Source: Amorphophallus konjac (lineage: Eukaryota; Streptophyta; Magnoliopsida; Alismatales; Araceae). From it: a DNA stretch of 64,000 nucleotides. The translations under genes and the position numbers were made by a program. The stretch is from positions 74,671,491 to 74,735,490 of the forward strand of contig CM040124.1 in assembly GCA_022559845.1 (NCBI GenBank), written 5' to 3'. The notes below the pieces were generated by a model. It was given only the letters and a program-made list of their open reading frames with translations. It had not been told where the DNA came from and made no database searches. Positions 10,850 through 22,649 of this stretch are shown here, piece by piece; the stretch's first letter is position 1; every line of letters begins with the position of its first letter.

Positions 10850-12990
10850 ATTCACAAGTCTATACATCGTCTGTTCATCGTCACATGTGCATCACTTAGC
10901 AAGTCTATACATCAGTCAGCATTGCCTCTTGCTCGTAGAGTCTATACATTGTCTGTGCTTCACGCTTTGTTCAAGTCTATACATAATGTTGCATCTTGGT
11001 CGTAAAGTCTATACATCATCCAGTCATGTGAACATTGCATTCGGCAAGTCTGTACAGAGTCTGTTGCATCGTTCATCAGGTCTGTACACTACATTGCACG
11101 AGCTCAAGTCAGTACATTATCGTTGCATAAGGCCACACACAGTCTGTACATGCCATAGTCTTGCATACTTAATGTCTATACATCCGCATGCTAGCAAGTC
11201 TGCAAAGTCTATACATTGCATGCTACAAAGTCTGCACATCCAGTTTGCATCATGTCTGTACAGAGCTTCTTGCATCGTTCATCAAGTCCATACATTGCAC
11301 TATAGCTTGTCTAGTTGAAGTCTATACATTGCATTGTTATGTTTGTGCTCAAAGTCTGTACATTGGACTGTTCATGCATCACTCCATTTGGCAAGTCTAT
11401 ACATTGGACTGTTCATGCATCACTCCATTTGGCAAGTCTATACATCGGACTGTTCATGCATTCATCTCAAGTATATACATCCGACTGTGCATTGTTCATG
11501 AGTAAGTCTATACAGCCTCTACATTGCATAAAGTCTAAACATTGCACTGTAGCTTGCACGAACCAAGTCTGTACATTGCCCAGTCTGCATTTTCCAAAGT
11601 CTATACATTGTCATCTTTACCTACGTTCATATCATGAAGTCTGTACATCCGATCGTCTTTTCCAGCGTCTCACGCTATCAAGTCTGTACAGTGTTTACGT
11701 ACAGTGCATCGTCATCCAAAGTCTGTACAGCCAGCTCTATCTCACCTTGCGTCTCTTCAAGTATGTACAGCCTTGGCGTATGCTTTCATAAAGTCCATAC
11801 ATTGGTTTTCACTTCAAGTCTGTACATGGCCTTGGCATCTGCTTTGAAGTCTACACATTGGTCTTCGCTTCAAGTCTGTACATTGGCCTTCAAGATTCTC
11901 AAAGTCTGTACAGCCTGCTTTGTCTTTTAGAGTACAAAGTCTGTACATCGTTAAGTTGCCTTTGTGCCGAAGGAAGTCTATACATTCAGATGAACTTGGA
12001 ATTTGATGACCACCACAAGTGGCGTCACTTTTGAATCAAACGCCTAGGAAGAAGGCGTCTTTTACGTTGTGCATACTTTGATGCCGTAGCCAAGTCTATT
12101 CACTTGCTAGTGTGCATATGCATAGTCTGCACATTGCCCTCATGCATACACAAGCATCCAAGTCTGTACAGAGTCATTTGCATTCCTTCATATCAAGTCT
12201 GTACATTGTGCTTTGAAGCTGCATCAAGTCTAGAGATTGTACTGTAGCTAGCATGAAGTGAAGTCTGTACATTGTCCCCATGTTCACATGCTTCAAAGTC
12301 TATACATCGTGGGGCTTCGAAGTCTTCAAAGTCTATTCATCTTCAAGGGGTAAGTCTATACATTGGATATGGGTGTGCATCGTGAAGTCTATACACTGCT
12401 TGTGTAACTCAAGCCTTTACATCAAAGTCTATACACTTGTTAGGCTTGTTCATGCATCGTTCTTCTCAAGTCTATACACTCGCTCGTCTCTCCAAGTCTA
12501 TACATCGGCGCACTATTCATGCATCAGTTCTCCAAGTCTATACATCGGCGCACTGTTCATGCATCAGTTCTCCAAGTCTATACATAGGCGCACTATTCAT
12601 GCATCAGTTCTCCAAGTCTATACATCGGTGCACTATTCATGCATCGGTTAAGTCTATACACTGGCTATGGCTTGTTCATGCATCTTACCCACGCAAGTCT
12701 ATACATTGAGGTCGCTTGAAGGGCTTCAAGTCTACACACTCTCACATTGTACACACTTGCTTAACTGCTGCTTCTAAAGTCTACACATTCAATTGCTTCA
12801 TGCTTTACACAGAAGTCTACACATTCCACTCTGTTATGTTAATGCATCATTCTGCAAGTCTGTACACTGAGGTCGCTTGAAGGGCTTCAAGTCTACACAC
12901 TCTCACATTGTACACACTTGCTTAATTGCTGCTTCTAAAGTCTGTACATGCTCATGCATTACTTCATTAAGTCTATACACTCTTTGCTGA
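10850..12990 (+). repeat. Degenerate AAGTCTRTACAY array in solo LTR G
   Basis: The 12-mer aagtctatacat, or a close variant such as aagtctgtaca, recurs every 25-50 bp for about 2.1 kb, roughly sixty times. The spacers vary. Locally there are cleaner units: two copies of a 42-bp unit (ggactgttcatgcatcactc...) at about 11367-11455, and four copies of a 40-bp unit (ctccaagtctatacatcggc...) at about 12490-12650. Forward-strand open frames across it (about 10887-12709) are by-products of the periodicity, not genes. Confidence 0.92.
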
Positions 12991-13031
12991 TCGACTGAAG
13001 TAACTCTATCATTGTACAGGCTGATGAATGG

Positions 13032-13071
13032 GCACGTGATCCGAGGTTGGTACCTGGCACGTGATCCGAGG
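13032..13071 (+). promoter_or_regulatory. Duplicated G-box block GCACGTGATCCGAGG
   Basis: Two copies of gcacgtgatccgagg (13032-13046 and 13057-13071) lie about 45-80 bp upstream of the TATA run. The core CACGTG is a plant G-box, the usual target of bZIP and bHLH factors. One copy of the identical 15-mer occurs at the matching place in both A LTRs (26674-26688 and 35514-35528), although the flanks differ. Confidence 0.75.
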
Positions 13072-13113
13072 TGTCCTCTGGATAAAGGGGGCACACGCCC
13101 TAGTTGCTGGTGC

Positions 13114-13130
13114 TATATATATATATATAT
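13114..13130 (+). promoter_or_regulatory. TATA box of solo LTR G
   Basis: A (TA)n run, tatatatatatatatat, is followed by gaagtttcttc. The A LTR has ggatatatatatgaaggtttc at the corresponding position. Confidence 0.7.
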
Positions 13131-13532
13131 GAAGTTTCTTCATCTGTGAAAGACAGATAGAAGAGGGCTGATCGAGAGAGTGATAAAAGAAAGTGAGAGC
13201 AGCAGAGAGGCAGTGAGCAGAAGAAGAAGAAGAAGAAAAAGAGCAGAGAGGCAGAGTGTGAGAGCAGAAGAAGAAGAAGAAGAAAAAGAGCAGAGAGGCA
13301 GAGTGTGAAAGCAGAAGAAGAAGAAGAGAAAGAGAGAGAGTTCGTGGAGAAGAAGAAAGAAGATTTTATTGAAGATCTGTCTACTGGACTTGGATCAGAT
13401 CCAATCAAGTTTGCTCCTGTGAGAGCTACATTTTACGTTGCGTTTTCAGCTTTCCGAGTGCTGTATTTTCATTTCTTACTTTTCCTTTTATTTGATCAAT
13501 TGTGCTTTCTGATTCTCAGGTTAGAGATCGGT

Positions 13533-13864
13533 GTTCCTCTTGTGGTCTCAAGAGAAGGGAGACTTGTCTCCGGTCTTCAAGTGACAGGTTGTCACTTGTG
13601 GGTTCCCCTCCGATTTGGAGGAAGAGAGGCTTGTGTCTCTGGTTGCCAGTGACTGGGTGTCACTGGTGCGTTCCCTCCTGGTCTGGAGGAAGAGAGACCT
13701 AGTCTCTGGTTCCAAGTGGCTGGGAGTCACTTGGGGTGTCCCTCCGGTCTGGAGGAAGAGGGGAGGTTGTTCTCCTGGTCAAGCTGTTTGGCATCAAGTG
13801 TTTGCAGACTGAGTCTGCTGTTCTAGCGTTGCTAGTGGAAGCCTCACTCCGGTTAGGAGTGAGG
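13533..13864 (+). other. Five leader stem-loops in solo LTR G
   Basis: Downstream of the TATA box there are four consecutive inverted repeats of the form TTCC(C)TC...GAGGAAG(A/G)GAG, at 13533-13560, 13602-13629, 13671-13697 and 13739-13763. A fifth, gcctcactcc...ggagtgagg, lies at 13842-13864. A palindromic block cagactgagtctg lies just before the fifth (about 13805). The same series in the same order is in the A LTR at 27073-27459. They lie in what should be the transcribed R/U5 leader. Confidence 0.8.
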
Positions 13865-14171
13865 GGTGGACATAGGTCTTGGTGACCGAACCACCTAAAA
13901 AATCCTCTGTGCAGTGTGGTTGTGTTTTGCTCCTTGTCTTCTACCTCCTTCACAGGTTGCCTTAGCATTCACGTTTCTATCTGTGCTGCTTCCGCTAGTT
14001 GCTTGTTTTGGCACGCCTTATATATTTGCTCAGTGGTTTAAAAGAGAACTTAACTTGTTCTTCATATTGTCTATTTGCCTTGATAGTGTTCTAGTATTTT
14101 ATTGAGCGAAAAGTTTTTTTAAGGGTGGGATTCATTCACCCCCCTCTGAATCCATCGCACCGATCCTATCA

Positions 14172-14176
14172 GTTAT
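14172..14176. repeat. Target site duplication, right copy, of solo LTR G
   Basis: GTTAT follows the LTR end and matches 10557-10561. Confidence 0.8.
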
Positions 14177-15275
14177 GCTACGCATCTGCCATCATCATTT
14201 GCTTGATTCACCATCATTTTTTGTTGACTTTGCAATTAGTCCAAGTTTCTGAAAAAAATCCGACAGTACCTCCCCTAGACCCGGAGTGTTTGGGGGGTGT
14301 AAATTGGGTGCTCGTCCTTGGAGAATCAGAGATGGTCCAGTAATGTTAAGGATGCGTACAAAAGCGGCAACATCCATGGTAGCCTCCTCATGAGTTCTTA
14401 GGGAATGAGCAAAACACAAATCGTTCAGAAATCCAAATCTAGTAAGTATATACAGAATATGCTGGTTCCAGGGCCTTAGCCGTTCCCCTCCTTCACTCTG
14501 ATGGAGTGCAGAGAAAGGGGGTTCGGGTTTGATGGCCACCGGACCAGCAACATGCCTAACTGCGAGATCAACCCTTGTAGGGGCTATGAGATCACCATGA
14601 GAAGGAGAGACTGCATAACTGAAACTTCATATAAATGAAGAGAGAGACCGATAGGAAAAGCAGCCCATGGGAGCTCAGACGAGCATGAACTCCGAATCAT
14701 ATCCATGAGACTGGACACACCCAGAACCCTTCCTGAAAGGCACCCTTCGGATCGATGATCCCATCTGTGCTTCTTCCCTAAAATCTACATAAGTAGAAAA
14801 TCATAGATCGTTTATTCTAGGATTATATCCCATATCTCTCACCCCTTTAGCATCATGACTATGAAGGTAGTCAAATCCTAAAACGAGGCTTCGAGAGGAG
14901 AAAGCATTCTTACTGACCCTGATCACCGAACGTGAAGGGCAGCTCGGAGAAAGCAACGCGAAGTGTAGAAGAGGGAGAAAGGAGAACCGTGATCATCGAA
15001 GATCAGACATCATGGCCATTGTAGCATAAGAAAAATCTCCAGTAGGAGCATGCATTTCATTTCTCATCAGCAAAGGAGCAGGGGTACAAGAGAGAAAACA
15101 AAAGGAATACAAGGGAAGAGCAAGAGCAATCGCTCCCTATTCTTCCTCCCTCACCTCTCTCTTCTTTCTCACTTTCTTTCTCACTCTCTGAAGATCTCTC
15201 CACGTTGAAGGTCGGCCTCTTTGGAGCTCAACAAGAGCAGGGAAGGGAGAGGGCCCAGAGCTTCAGCTGAACCCC

Positions 15276-15329
<54 letters not shown>

Positions 15330-16450
15330 CAAGTACTCTTTTTTTTAGAGGCGGACGTGGGGGCTTCTCTTTATGGGAGCTCCTCACGGATTTCTTCACG
15401 TCTGAGCTCTTCTTCTCCTTTTTTTTATGCTATCATCTTCCTTTCTTCTCAGGGATAGGGAGGAGCCTATACAGGGGGGGCCTAACCCCTTATGGCCTGG
15501 CCGAGCACCTGCCCCGCCGTTGTCAGGCGCGGCCTTGTCAAAGGCGTGACCGCTGGTGCTTGATCCAACCGCGCTGTCGGTTTACACGTGAGAGAGAGAG
15601 AGAGAGAGAGTCGTTCGGGCATTAAATGCTCATGAGGAGGGACCATCGGACATCGTCTGCGTCTCCCGTTCTTTCTCGTCTTTCTTCTCCTTTTTTTTCT
15701 TTTGCCCCTTTTCTTCTTCTATTTTGCTTTTGCCCTTCTTGTTTCATTTCCTTTTCTCCTTGCTGCCCCTGAAGAATAAGAAAGCAGCAAAAGGAGGTTT
15801 TAGCGTCAGAGCAGGGGACGCATATTGGTATGCGCCTGCTTGAAGAAGCGTAAATCATTTTAGCAATGGTTTTAACATTGATTTCAGAAGATTTTTTAGC
15901 ATCTATTTTAGAGTTAATTTTTTTGTGCCTGGAGAGGTGTAGATTCTTTTAAGCACTTGATTTTAGCGTTTATTTTAGAGCGTCAAAAAATGCCCCCCAC
16001 CCGTTGGTGCGGAGAATGAGAGACGAGAGAGCGGGGCCTGCTAGTGTAGCCCGTTGGAAATCCTTATGTATTCATCATCATTTCATCATTACCATTTTTT
16101 CATTTATTCACCCAAGCATGCAGGCACTCATTGACAGCAGGCATAGAATAGATATATATGATAGCTCCCCTCTATCGGGGATAGGATAAGAATGACGCCC
16201 ATGATTCACAGATAGAGTGCGGCTCACGAAGCACAGCTAAAGGAGATGTGCATTCATAAAGAGGACACCATATAGCCCATGTGCATAGTTTAAATCACAA
16301 TCAGTACCCGAGACAGTTTCTCCGTGGTGTGAAAGTACAGGTATGTGAGCAGCGAACCCTAAACATATGCAGACGTTCCAAGTAACATTAGAGGATTACT
16401 CTAGTGCCTACACATATATTTCAGGCTTTTAACTTTTCGTAGCTTCACAC
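14177..16450 (-). mobile_element. Probable 3' LTR region of reverse-strand element D
   Basis: No coding region is recognised. Read on the reverse strand, the right edge at about 16450 could be an LTR start: tgtgtgaagctacg preceded by a purine run aacaaggggg. A ctgtataggctcctccc block near 15470 could be a promoter. The stretch holds a (GA)n run (15278-15326), a shorter one at about 15590-15610, and pyrimidine-rich DNA. The left edge is hidden by solo LTR G and the assignment to D is by position only. Confidence 0.35.
15278..15326 (+). repeat. (GA)n microsatellite
   Basis: About 24 uninterrupted GA dinucleotides. A second run of about nine lies near 15592-15610. Confidence 0.95.
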
Positions 16451-17290
16451 AACCCCCTTGTTTATTTTGGACTTCACCGTTTGACGTGAGTTTCCTCATG
16501 TGTCTCAATGGAGATTCCCGGCAACTAAGATTCGCCCTTATTGCAATTTTATTGCCGAATTTGCTTCACCATTTTCGCGTGAGTCTCCTCATGTATCTCA
16601 ATGGGGATTCCCAGCTACTTGGATTCACATTTCACTTCTTTATCATTTTTCATCATTCATTTTTATTTTTGAAGGGGGGCAGGCAACTTTTTCCACACGA
16701 TTACCCTTCATGTTAGTGTAAGAATTTGAGCATCCATAGAGTATTAGGAAGAAGTTCTGAAATCCTTATGGTTAGAAATCATTGATCACATTGTGTGCAA
16801 AGTGTGGTACTTTATTCTGGGTGTATTTTTTGAGTTGTGCTAAGGCCATAGCTATGACTCTTCCCCTCAACGCATGCACCCACCAGAAATTGGGTTATCC
16901 CCTGTAGTGTATGGCATGACGCACATATGTCCAGAATCAGGGCTGCATTATTTAGCAAGGAGGTATGGTCCTAGAAAATTCAAAGGAGGTGTATTAAACT
17001 ATAATATAGGCAAGCATGCAAGTAGAGGAAGCAAGCATTCAAAATCAAAATCATGCGAGAGATTATTTCTTTCCTCTATCTTTTTTTCTTTTTCTTTTTC
17101 TTTTTTTTAGGGCTCAATAAGCACACCCGCAAGTTGGCTATTGGTGGGTATAAGATCAATGCCTAAGCAAGGGAGGAAAAGTTTTTTATGTATTGAGGTG
17201 AATCCCGATGGGACGAGAGGTCGGTGTTAGCTAAAGGAGAGTTATTTTGTTCGTTGATTCAGACGGGAGGTCTGGATCAAAGGTAGGATA
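16451..17290. other. Non-coding stretch with an imperfect direct repeat
   Basis: No gene is seen. A block beginning cgtgagtttcctcatgtgtc at about 16483 recurs with changes about 95 bp later (cgtgagtctcctcatgtatc, about 16578), both followed by tcaatggrgattccc. The rest is AT- and pyrimidine-rich. By position it is the 3' untranslated part of element D. Confidence 0.5.
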
Positions 17291-18043
17291 GCGGGCTTCG
17301 ACGGAATGTGTCAGCCGAGAGTGGGAGAGCGGGCATCGACGGAATGTCTAAGCCGAGAGCGGGAGAGCGGGCATCGATGAAATGTCTAAACCGAAATCGG
17401 GAGAGCAGGCTTTGACGGAACGTCTAAGCCGAAATTGATAGAGCGGGCCTTGACGGAACATCTAAGCCCAAATCGGGAGAGTGGGACTTGACAGAACGTC
17501 TAAGCCAAAATTAGGAAAGCAGGCTTTGACCGAAGGTCTAAGCCAAAATCGGGAGTGTGGGCCTCGACAGAACGTCTAAGCCGAAATCGGGAGAGCAGGC
17601 TTCGATCGAAGGTCAAAGCCAAAATCGGGAGAGCGGGCCTTGACGGAACGTCAAAGCCAAAATCGAGAGAGCAGGCGTTGATGGAATGTCTAAGTCAAAA
17701 TTGAGAGAGCAGGCTTTGACAGAACGTCTAAGGTGAAATCGAGAAAGCAGGCTTCGACCGAAGGTCGAAGCCGAAATCGGGAAAGTGGGCTTTGACGGAA
17801 GGTCTAAACCAAAATCATGAGAGCGGGCTTTGACGGAACGTCTAAGTCGAAATCGGGAAAGCAGGCTTCGACCGAAGGTCGAAGCTGAAATCAGGAAAGC
17901 GGGCTTTGATGGAAGGTCTAAGCCGAAATCAGGAGAGCGGGCTTTGACCAAAGGTTGAAGCCAAAATCGGGAGAGCGGGCCTTGACGGAACGTCTAAGCC
18001 AAAATCTGGAGAGCAGGCTTTGACCGAAGGTCGAAGCCTAAAT
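17291..18043. repeat. 38-bp minisatellite, about 20 copies
   Basis: The unit is 38 bp, roughly gcgggcttygacggaacgtc followed by taagccgaaatcgggaga. The first starts are 17291, 17329 and 17367, exactly 38 bp apart, and about twenty units follow with 10-25 percent visible variation. Tandem arrays between the coding region and the 3' LTR are known from Tat/Ogre-type Ty3 elements. Confidence 0.93.
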
Positions 18044-18470
18044 ATAGTGGGATAGCGGGCTACATAAACCGAAAGACAGTGGGGCTGGCCGTATAAGCCA
18101 AAAGATAGCAGGATAGCTGGTCGTGTAAGCCAAAGGATAGCGAGATAGCGGGCTGTATAAGATGAAAGATAGTGGGATAGCTGGTCGTATAAGCCAAAGG
18201 ATAGCGAGATAGCGGGTTGTATAAGCTGAAAGATAGCAGGATAGCGGGTAGTATAAGCCAAAAGATAGCGAGATAGCGAGCTTCGATGGAACGTCTAGGC
18301 CGGGGGTAGCGGGATAGCGGGCCTTGATCAAAGGTCTAAGCCGAAGGATATAGGGATAGCGGGCTTCGACGGAAAGTCTAGGCTGAGGATAGCAGGATAG
18401 CGGACCTCGATGGGATGTCAAGATTGAAACCAACATGGGATAGATGTTGACTCGATGGAATGTCGGCGTC
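18044..18470. repeat. Second minisatellite, about 32-33 bp, then a mixed unit
   Basis: Units of the form gatagcgggctgtataagcc plus gaaagatagtgg run to about 18270. They then blend into longer units that combine this block with the cttcgacggaa...gtctaggcc block of the first array (18270-18430). The two arrays share the gcgggct core, so the second looks derived from the first. Confidence 0.85.
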
Positions 18471-18945
18471 ATCTAACATGACTCAGACGGAAGGTCTGGG
18501 CCAAGGGCAAAACATAGCTGTTTGGTAAAAATGCGAGGCCTGGGCCCAAGATAAAATATAGCTGTTGACTTGACGGAATGCTGAGGTCAACCAATTTTGG
18601 CAAAGACGTGAGGTCTAGGCCAAGTATAGAATATAGCTGTTGACTCGACAAATGCCGAGGTCAATGAATCTTGGCGAAGACGTGAGGTCTAGGCCAATGA
18701 TAGAATATAGTTGTTGACTTGACAGAATGCCAAGATCAACCAATCTTGGCGAAGATGTGAGGTCTAGGCCAAGGATAGAATATAACTGTTGACTCGACAG
18801 AATGCCGAGATCAACCAATCTTGGCGAAGACGTGAGGTCTAGGCCAAGGATAGAATATAGCTGTTGACTTGATAGAATGCCGTGATCAACTTATCTTGGT
18901 GAAGACGCGAGGTCTAGGCCAAGGATAGAATAATCAGCTAGTGGG
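18471..18945. repeat. 75-bp minisatellite, about six copies
   Basis: The unit contains aggtctaggccaaggataga, atatagctgttgactygaca and gatcaaccaatcttggcgaa. Copies of aggtctaggcc start at 18611, 18685, 18760, 18835 and 18910, giving spacings of 74-75 bp. Less regular copies precede them. Confidence 0.92.
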
Positions 18946-21198
18946 ACTGAAAGTTGATACCCGCCAAAAGTGGTCTTTTCTTTTGTTGATCATCGTTCTC
19001 TTCTCTTTTTTTAATCATTTTTTTATTCATCATTCATCTTCATTTTTTTTAATCAGTGATCATCATCATCATTTCTTTTTCTCTTCTTTTTTTTTTTAAA
19101 ATCTGGATTGCTGTGCTGACAGCTCTCTCCAATTAGACTTTTGAGGGTTTTGTTCTTCAACATGCTCTTCCTCCAGCTTGCTAGACTCCCTAGTATAGAA
19201 TAATCCATAGTGCGGGTTGCTTTGTCCGGTGGGACTGTTGATAAATTTTTTGCAGTTCCGGTAGTGTGTCGGCTCGGGTATTTTAAGCTAGACCGGCCTG
19301 GGCCCTTTGATAGCGGGAAATCGCTGCATGAGCAACATAGCAGGGGAATCCGGCTCCCCATAGCGAGGGCGATATACTTCATCGTCCGTATGAGCCTTGC
19401 CAACCGAGCATGAAACGTGCGAAGTTTCATCATTAGATAGCTCTGTGATTAGAGGTGAATCTTTAAGCAACAAACATGCGGCACATAAATCTGCAATCGC
19501 CCGGCCTTGGATGGGCTTATATCATCATTTTTTTATCATTATTTTTGAGTCAGCATTGCCCTGAGGGGACATTTGGCAGTAGCCGCGTATAGAATCATTG
19601 GTGGCCCCTTTTTATCGTTGTCTTCTACGGGGATACCCCGAAAAGCTATAGATTTTGCAAGGATAGGCTCCCAGAACATGCGCCAAGTGCTGACTTCTTG
19701 GCCTACTTGGCAATTATAATTGCGAGGTTTTCTTCAGCTCTGCAAATGGTGCAGTCTTTTATGCTCCCTTAGGTACACCTCACACACTATTTCTAAAGGG
19801 GTTTTTTGCTTATAGAAGAGACTACCGGGACTATACCCGTCTCATAGTTTTCTTCTTTTCTTTTTAGTAGGAAACCCAATCCTGGGTGTCGGACAATCTG
19901 GAGTAGCTTCTCGGGGAGGGAGGAGTCTATTATCTTCTCGCCAATTGGCCTACCTTGTCGGCTTCATCGGGGAATCTCACTGTCAGAATGACCGAATGAT
20001 ATAAATGTTCAAGGAAGCAACAACTACAGCTCCCTTTACAAGCTATTCTTCTATCGCATAGAATTCAGCAAATTAGTCCTCTGAGTGAGGAACTTAAAAT
20101 CTTCATTAGTCCAGCTATCAAGCGGTCAGCATTTGCAATGGGTTGTCCGGTTCCCAATGGGAGCTTGGTGTGCCCACATAATTCTCTAGCTTCAGCGGGG
20201 ACCTTGGTGCCCAAATGATCTTCTAGCTTCAGCGGGGCCCTGGTATGCCCGAATAATCTTCTAGCTTTAGCGGGGCCTTGGTATGCCCGAATAATCTTCT
20301 AGCTTCAGATGCCCCTGGGCCGGGGTATATAAATAGAGGAGCAGCTCAAAGCACGTCTTTTCTTTAGATAGCTTGGTTTCTTTGTGCAAAATCAGGTAGC
20401 CAGGCGGTAGCAGGGAGATCCGGTCATTAGACTTCACCATCTTCTTTTCTTCATCTTTAGCGTCCTGGACGGAACCATTGTAGTGGTTTTATTCTTCCCT
20501 TTTTTGGTGACAGCTCCAAGCGAGGGATAGAATTCTGCCGTACTTGGAGGCATTTCAAATTCTGGGTGCAACCGGTCATCTTTCTATCCTCGGCCTCTGT
20601 CAAGTGCATATCGGAATAGCATTTCTGATGATTTCGGAAGGGAGTATACCCTAAGACGCTCCCCAGATGAATTGAAATCCCGTTCAATAGTTGATCATTC
20701 AGCTGCCCCCTCTCCTGACCTGCGAGGGGTTGTGGAGGGCGGGTGCACATCTTTTTGGAAGAGTTATGAGCATCCATTACCATGTGCCGGAGCGGGCAAA
20801 GCGGTAGTTGCATCCTACCAGGTCTTTTACTTTGGAGAGAGTATCTGTCGTAGATTCTCCTCCACAACTTCATCATTTTGTTGTCGGCCCTGAGATGGGC
20901 TGACTTCACTTTGAATCAGTTGGCTTGAGTGAAGCTAGCAGTATCTTGCGAAGCAGAGCATCAGCTCTTCTTTTTATCGTCAAGTTTCTTTCTTCTTTTG
21001 TTTTCAGCATTTGCCTCTAGAATAGAGCATTATCTGCATCTTGCATTTCTTTTTCTGGCTCACTAGCACGGCCCAAGGAGCTTGAAATGACCTTTAGAGC
21101 ATGTGCTGTTTCAACTGATATAGCGAGGCCATGTTGGCAGCCGTCTTAAAGACGGGCATTTGGTGAGGGCGGGGTGGGTCCACCCTGTATTCACCTAT
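18946..21198. other. Degenerate region downstream of D gag
   Basis: Reverse-strand frames are open in patches (for example 20909-20457), but I recognise no protease, reverse transcriptase, RNase H or integrase motif. A four-copy tandem repeat of about 38 bp (ttctagcttcagcggggcc...) lies at about 20165-20305. It is best read as the decayed continuation of element D after gag. Confidence 0.5.
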
Positions 21199-22554
21199 TT
21201 ATAATTCGTCCTTTTGGATCAGGCCTTCGATGATATCTTTGAATACATAGCAATCCTCAATGGAATGCCCCCTCCTTTGGTGAAGAGGGAAAAATTGAGG
21301 ATCATCTTCCCATCTGGCATCATTTGGTCTTTTGGGCTCCGGGAGGACGACCTTGTCATATTTACGGGCCCACTCGAACAGATTCTGAGTTTTGTCCTTC
21401 GGAAAGGAATATGGCTTCTTCATTCTTCCCCTTAGCGAGGACTTTTGCTCGGCGGGCTTGGTGGCAGAAGGGCCAGCCGCCTCTTTTGATTTATTCCTCT
21501 GCTACTCTAAAGCTTTAAAATCAGCAGCGTGCATTTATTCTTGTGCCGACCGTTCACCAGCTGGCTTATTCTTGTGAATCGGGATAGCAGTAGCCAATCG
21601 GTGCTTTGCCAAAAGGGCTTCAATATCAGTTGCCAGATCGTTCAATTGATCGAAGGATTTGACTTCGACGCCAATCACCCTTCGTAGGCTGTTTGTCTTC
21701 AAACTGCGTTTACATATTTGGATAGCATCCTCGTGGTCGAGCGGATGCTTGCATCTCGCACTGAGATTTCTCCATCGTCGGATATAGTCCGAAGCAGACT
21801 CATCATCCTTTTGCTTGATCTTATATAATTCCGCCTTGGTGATTTCTTCCTCGGCTAGCTCCATTTTAGCTATTTGTTCCATCTTTGGCTTGTTCATCGC
21901 TGCCGGCGCTATCAGACTCGGGTGCGAGCCAGCTGGTTGTAGGAGCAGGTTTATCAGCGGGATTACCTGAGGTATCATAGCTACCCCCTGGCGTGCCTGA
22001 GAGGCTGAAGGGTGAGCTAAGGGCACGTGTTGTAGCTGTTGAGGGAGAGTGCCCCCTGCATGCTCATGCATTGTTCGGGGCATTGCTGGCTGCGGTGAAG
22101 CTTTGAGTGGTTCAACGCTACCCTGCAAAGTCTCAGATGAGGGTCCTACCCGCCCAGGTGTAGTTGGGTGTAAACCCATTCCAGTTAATCTTCTTTTCAG
22201 CACTTCAATTTCTTGTAGTTTTTGCCATAGCTCTACCAGCACAGTAGGATCAGGTTGGGAAGAGCTGGGAATGCTGCTTCCCATCTAGATTTCAGGCGGG
22301 ACTAGTGGCATCCTATCATCATCGCTGGATGCATTTAGTCCCTCAGAAATTGATATTTTTTCTCCCATGCCCTCATGTGGAGGAGGGGTATAACAACATG
22401 CCTCTTCATTAGGCGGTGGAAGATGCCCTCGATTCTTTGGGGACCAATTAGCATATCGGGAAGTAGCGGCTTCTGTTTGATCCACGCTTATCGGTGAGAG
22501 GCATATCTCTTCATCTTCTTTTTCAGCAACTTGGCTTGCGCTGGGAAAAGCCAA
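21199..22554 (-). pseudogene. gag of Tat-like element D (interrupted by stops)
   Basis: One reverse-strand frame is open from 22554 to 21199 apart from stops near 22285, 21535 and 21490. It gives a retrotransposon gag core (KIKQKDDESASDYIRRWRNL, then a segment ending SFDQLNDLATDIEALLAKH). The end is a zinc-knuckle-like segment HQRRGHSIEDCYVFKDIIEG in which the expected first Cys is missing (FFPLH). Gag packages genomic RNA in the virus-like particle. No pol follows downstream, suggesting a non-autonomous element, although deletion cannot be excluded. The upstream part and 5' LTR are displaced by element B, inserted at 22650. Confidence 0.75.
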
Positions 22555-22644
22555 CTGTGTATTGCAGGAGAGAACAACACCCCTTATTTTATTCTTTGAC
22601 TTCTTCTTTTCTTCCCCTTTGCGGCCAGGCTCTGCCCCCGCAGC

Positions 22645-22649
22645 GGGTC
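22645..22649. repeat. Predicted target site of element B (left copy)
   Basis: GGGTC directly precedes the B LTR. The matching copy should follow the 3' LTR beyond 64000 and cannot be seen. Confidence 0.5.

Larger units (their letters stand above)
10562..14171 (+). mobile_element. Solo LTR (G) of a SIRE/Maximus-like copia element
   Basis: It starts tgttgtgcccctgtggtttt, followed by gatgatagcaaacactat, closely matching the start of the element A LTR (tgttgcatctctgtagtttt...). It ends ccgatcctatca. A 5-bp duplication (GTTAT) flanks both ends and no internal retroelement sequence is present, so it is a solo LTR, presumably left by recombination between two LTRs. At 3,610 bp it is long for copia, because a degenerate array of about 2.1 kb occupies its first part. 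The G-box block, TATA box and stem-loop leader correspond in order to those of the A LTR. Confidence 0.9.

Noticed and set aside
10887..12709. Long forward open frames rich in KSIHW / SLYIG / QVYT repeats
   Set aside because: They arise from the periodic AAGTCTATACAT word read in three frames. They have no domain, are in overlapping frames, and lie inside an LTR array.
10850..12990. CRISPR-like array
   Set aside because: The repeated word is only 12 bp and varies, spacing is irregular, the context is a plant LTR, and no cas genes are present.
15181..15625. Arg/Glu-rich open frames around the GA microsatellite
   Set aside because: Translation of (GA)n gives ER repeats in any frame. No gene context.
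17613..18818. Reverse-strand open frames across the minisatellites
   Set aside because: Repeat units free of stops by chance give repetitive peptides (SRFRLRRSVKARS-like). There is no sign of a real gene.
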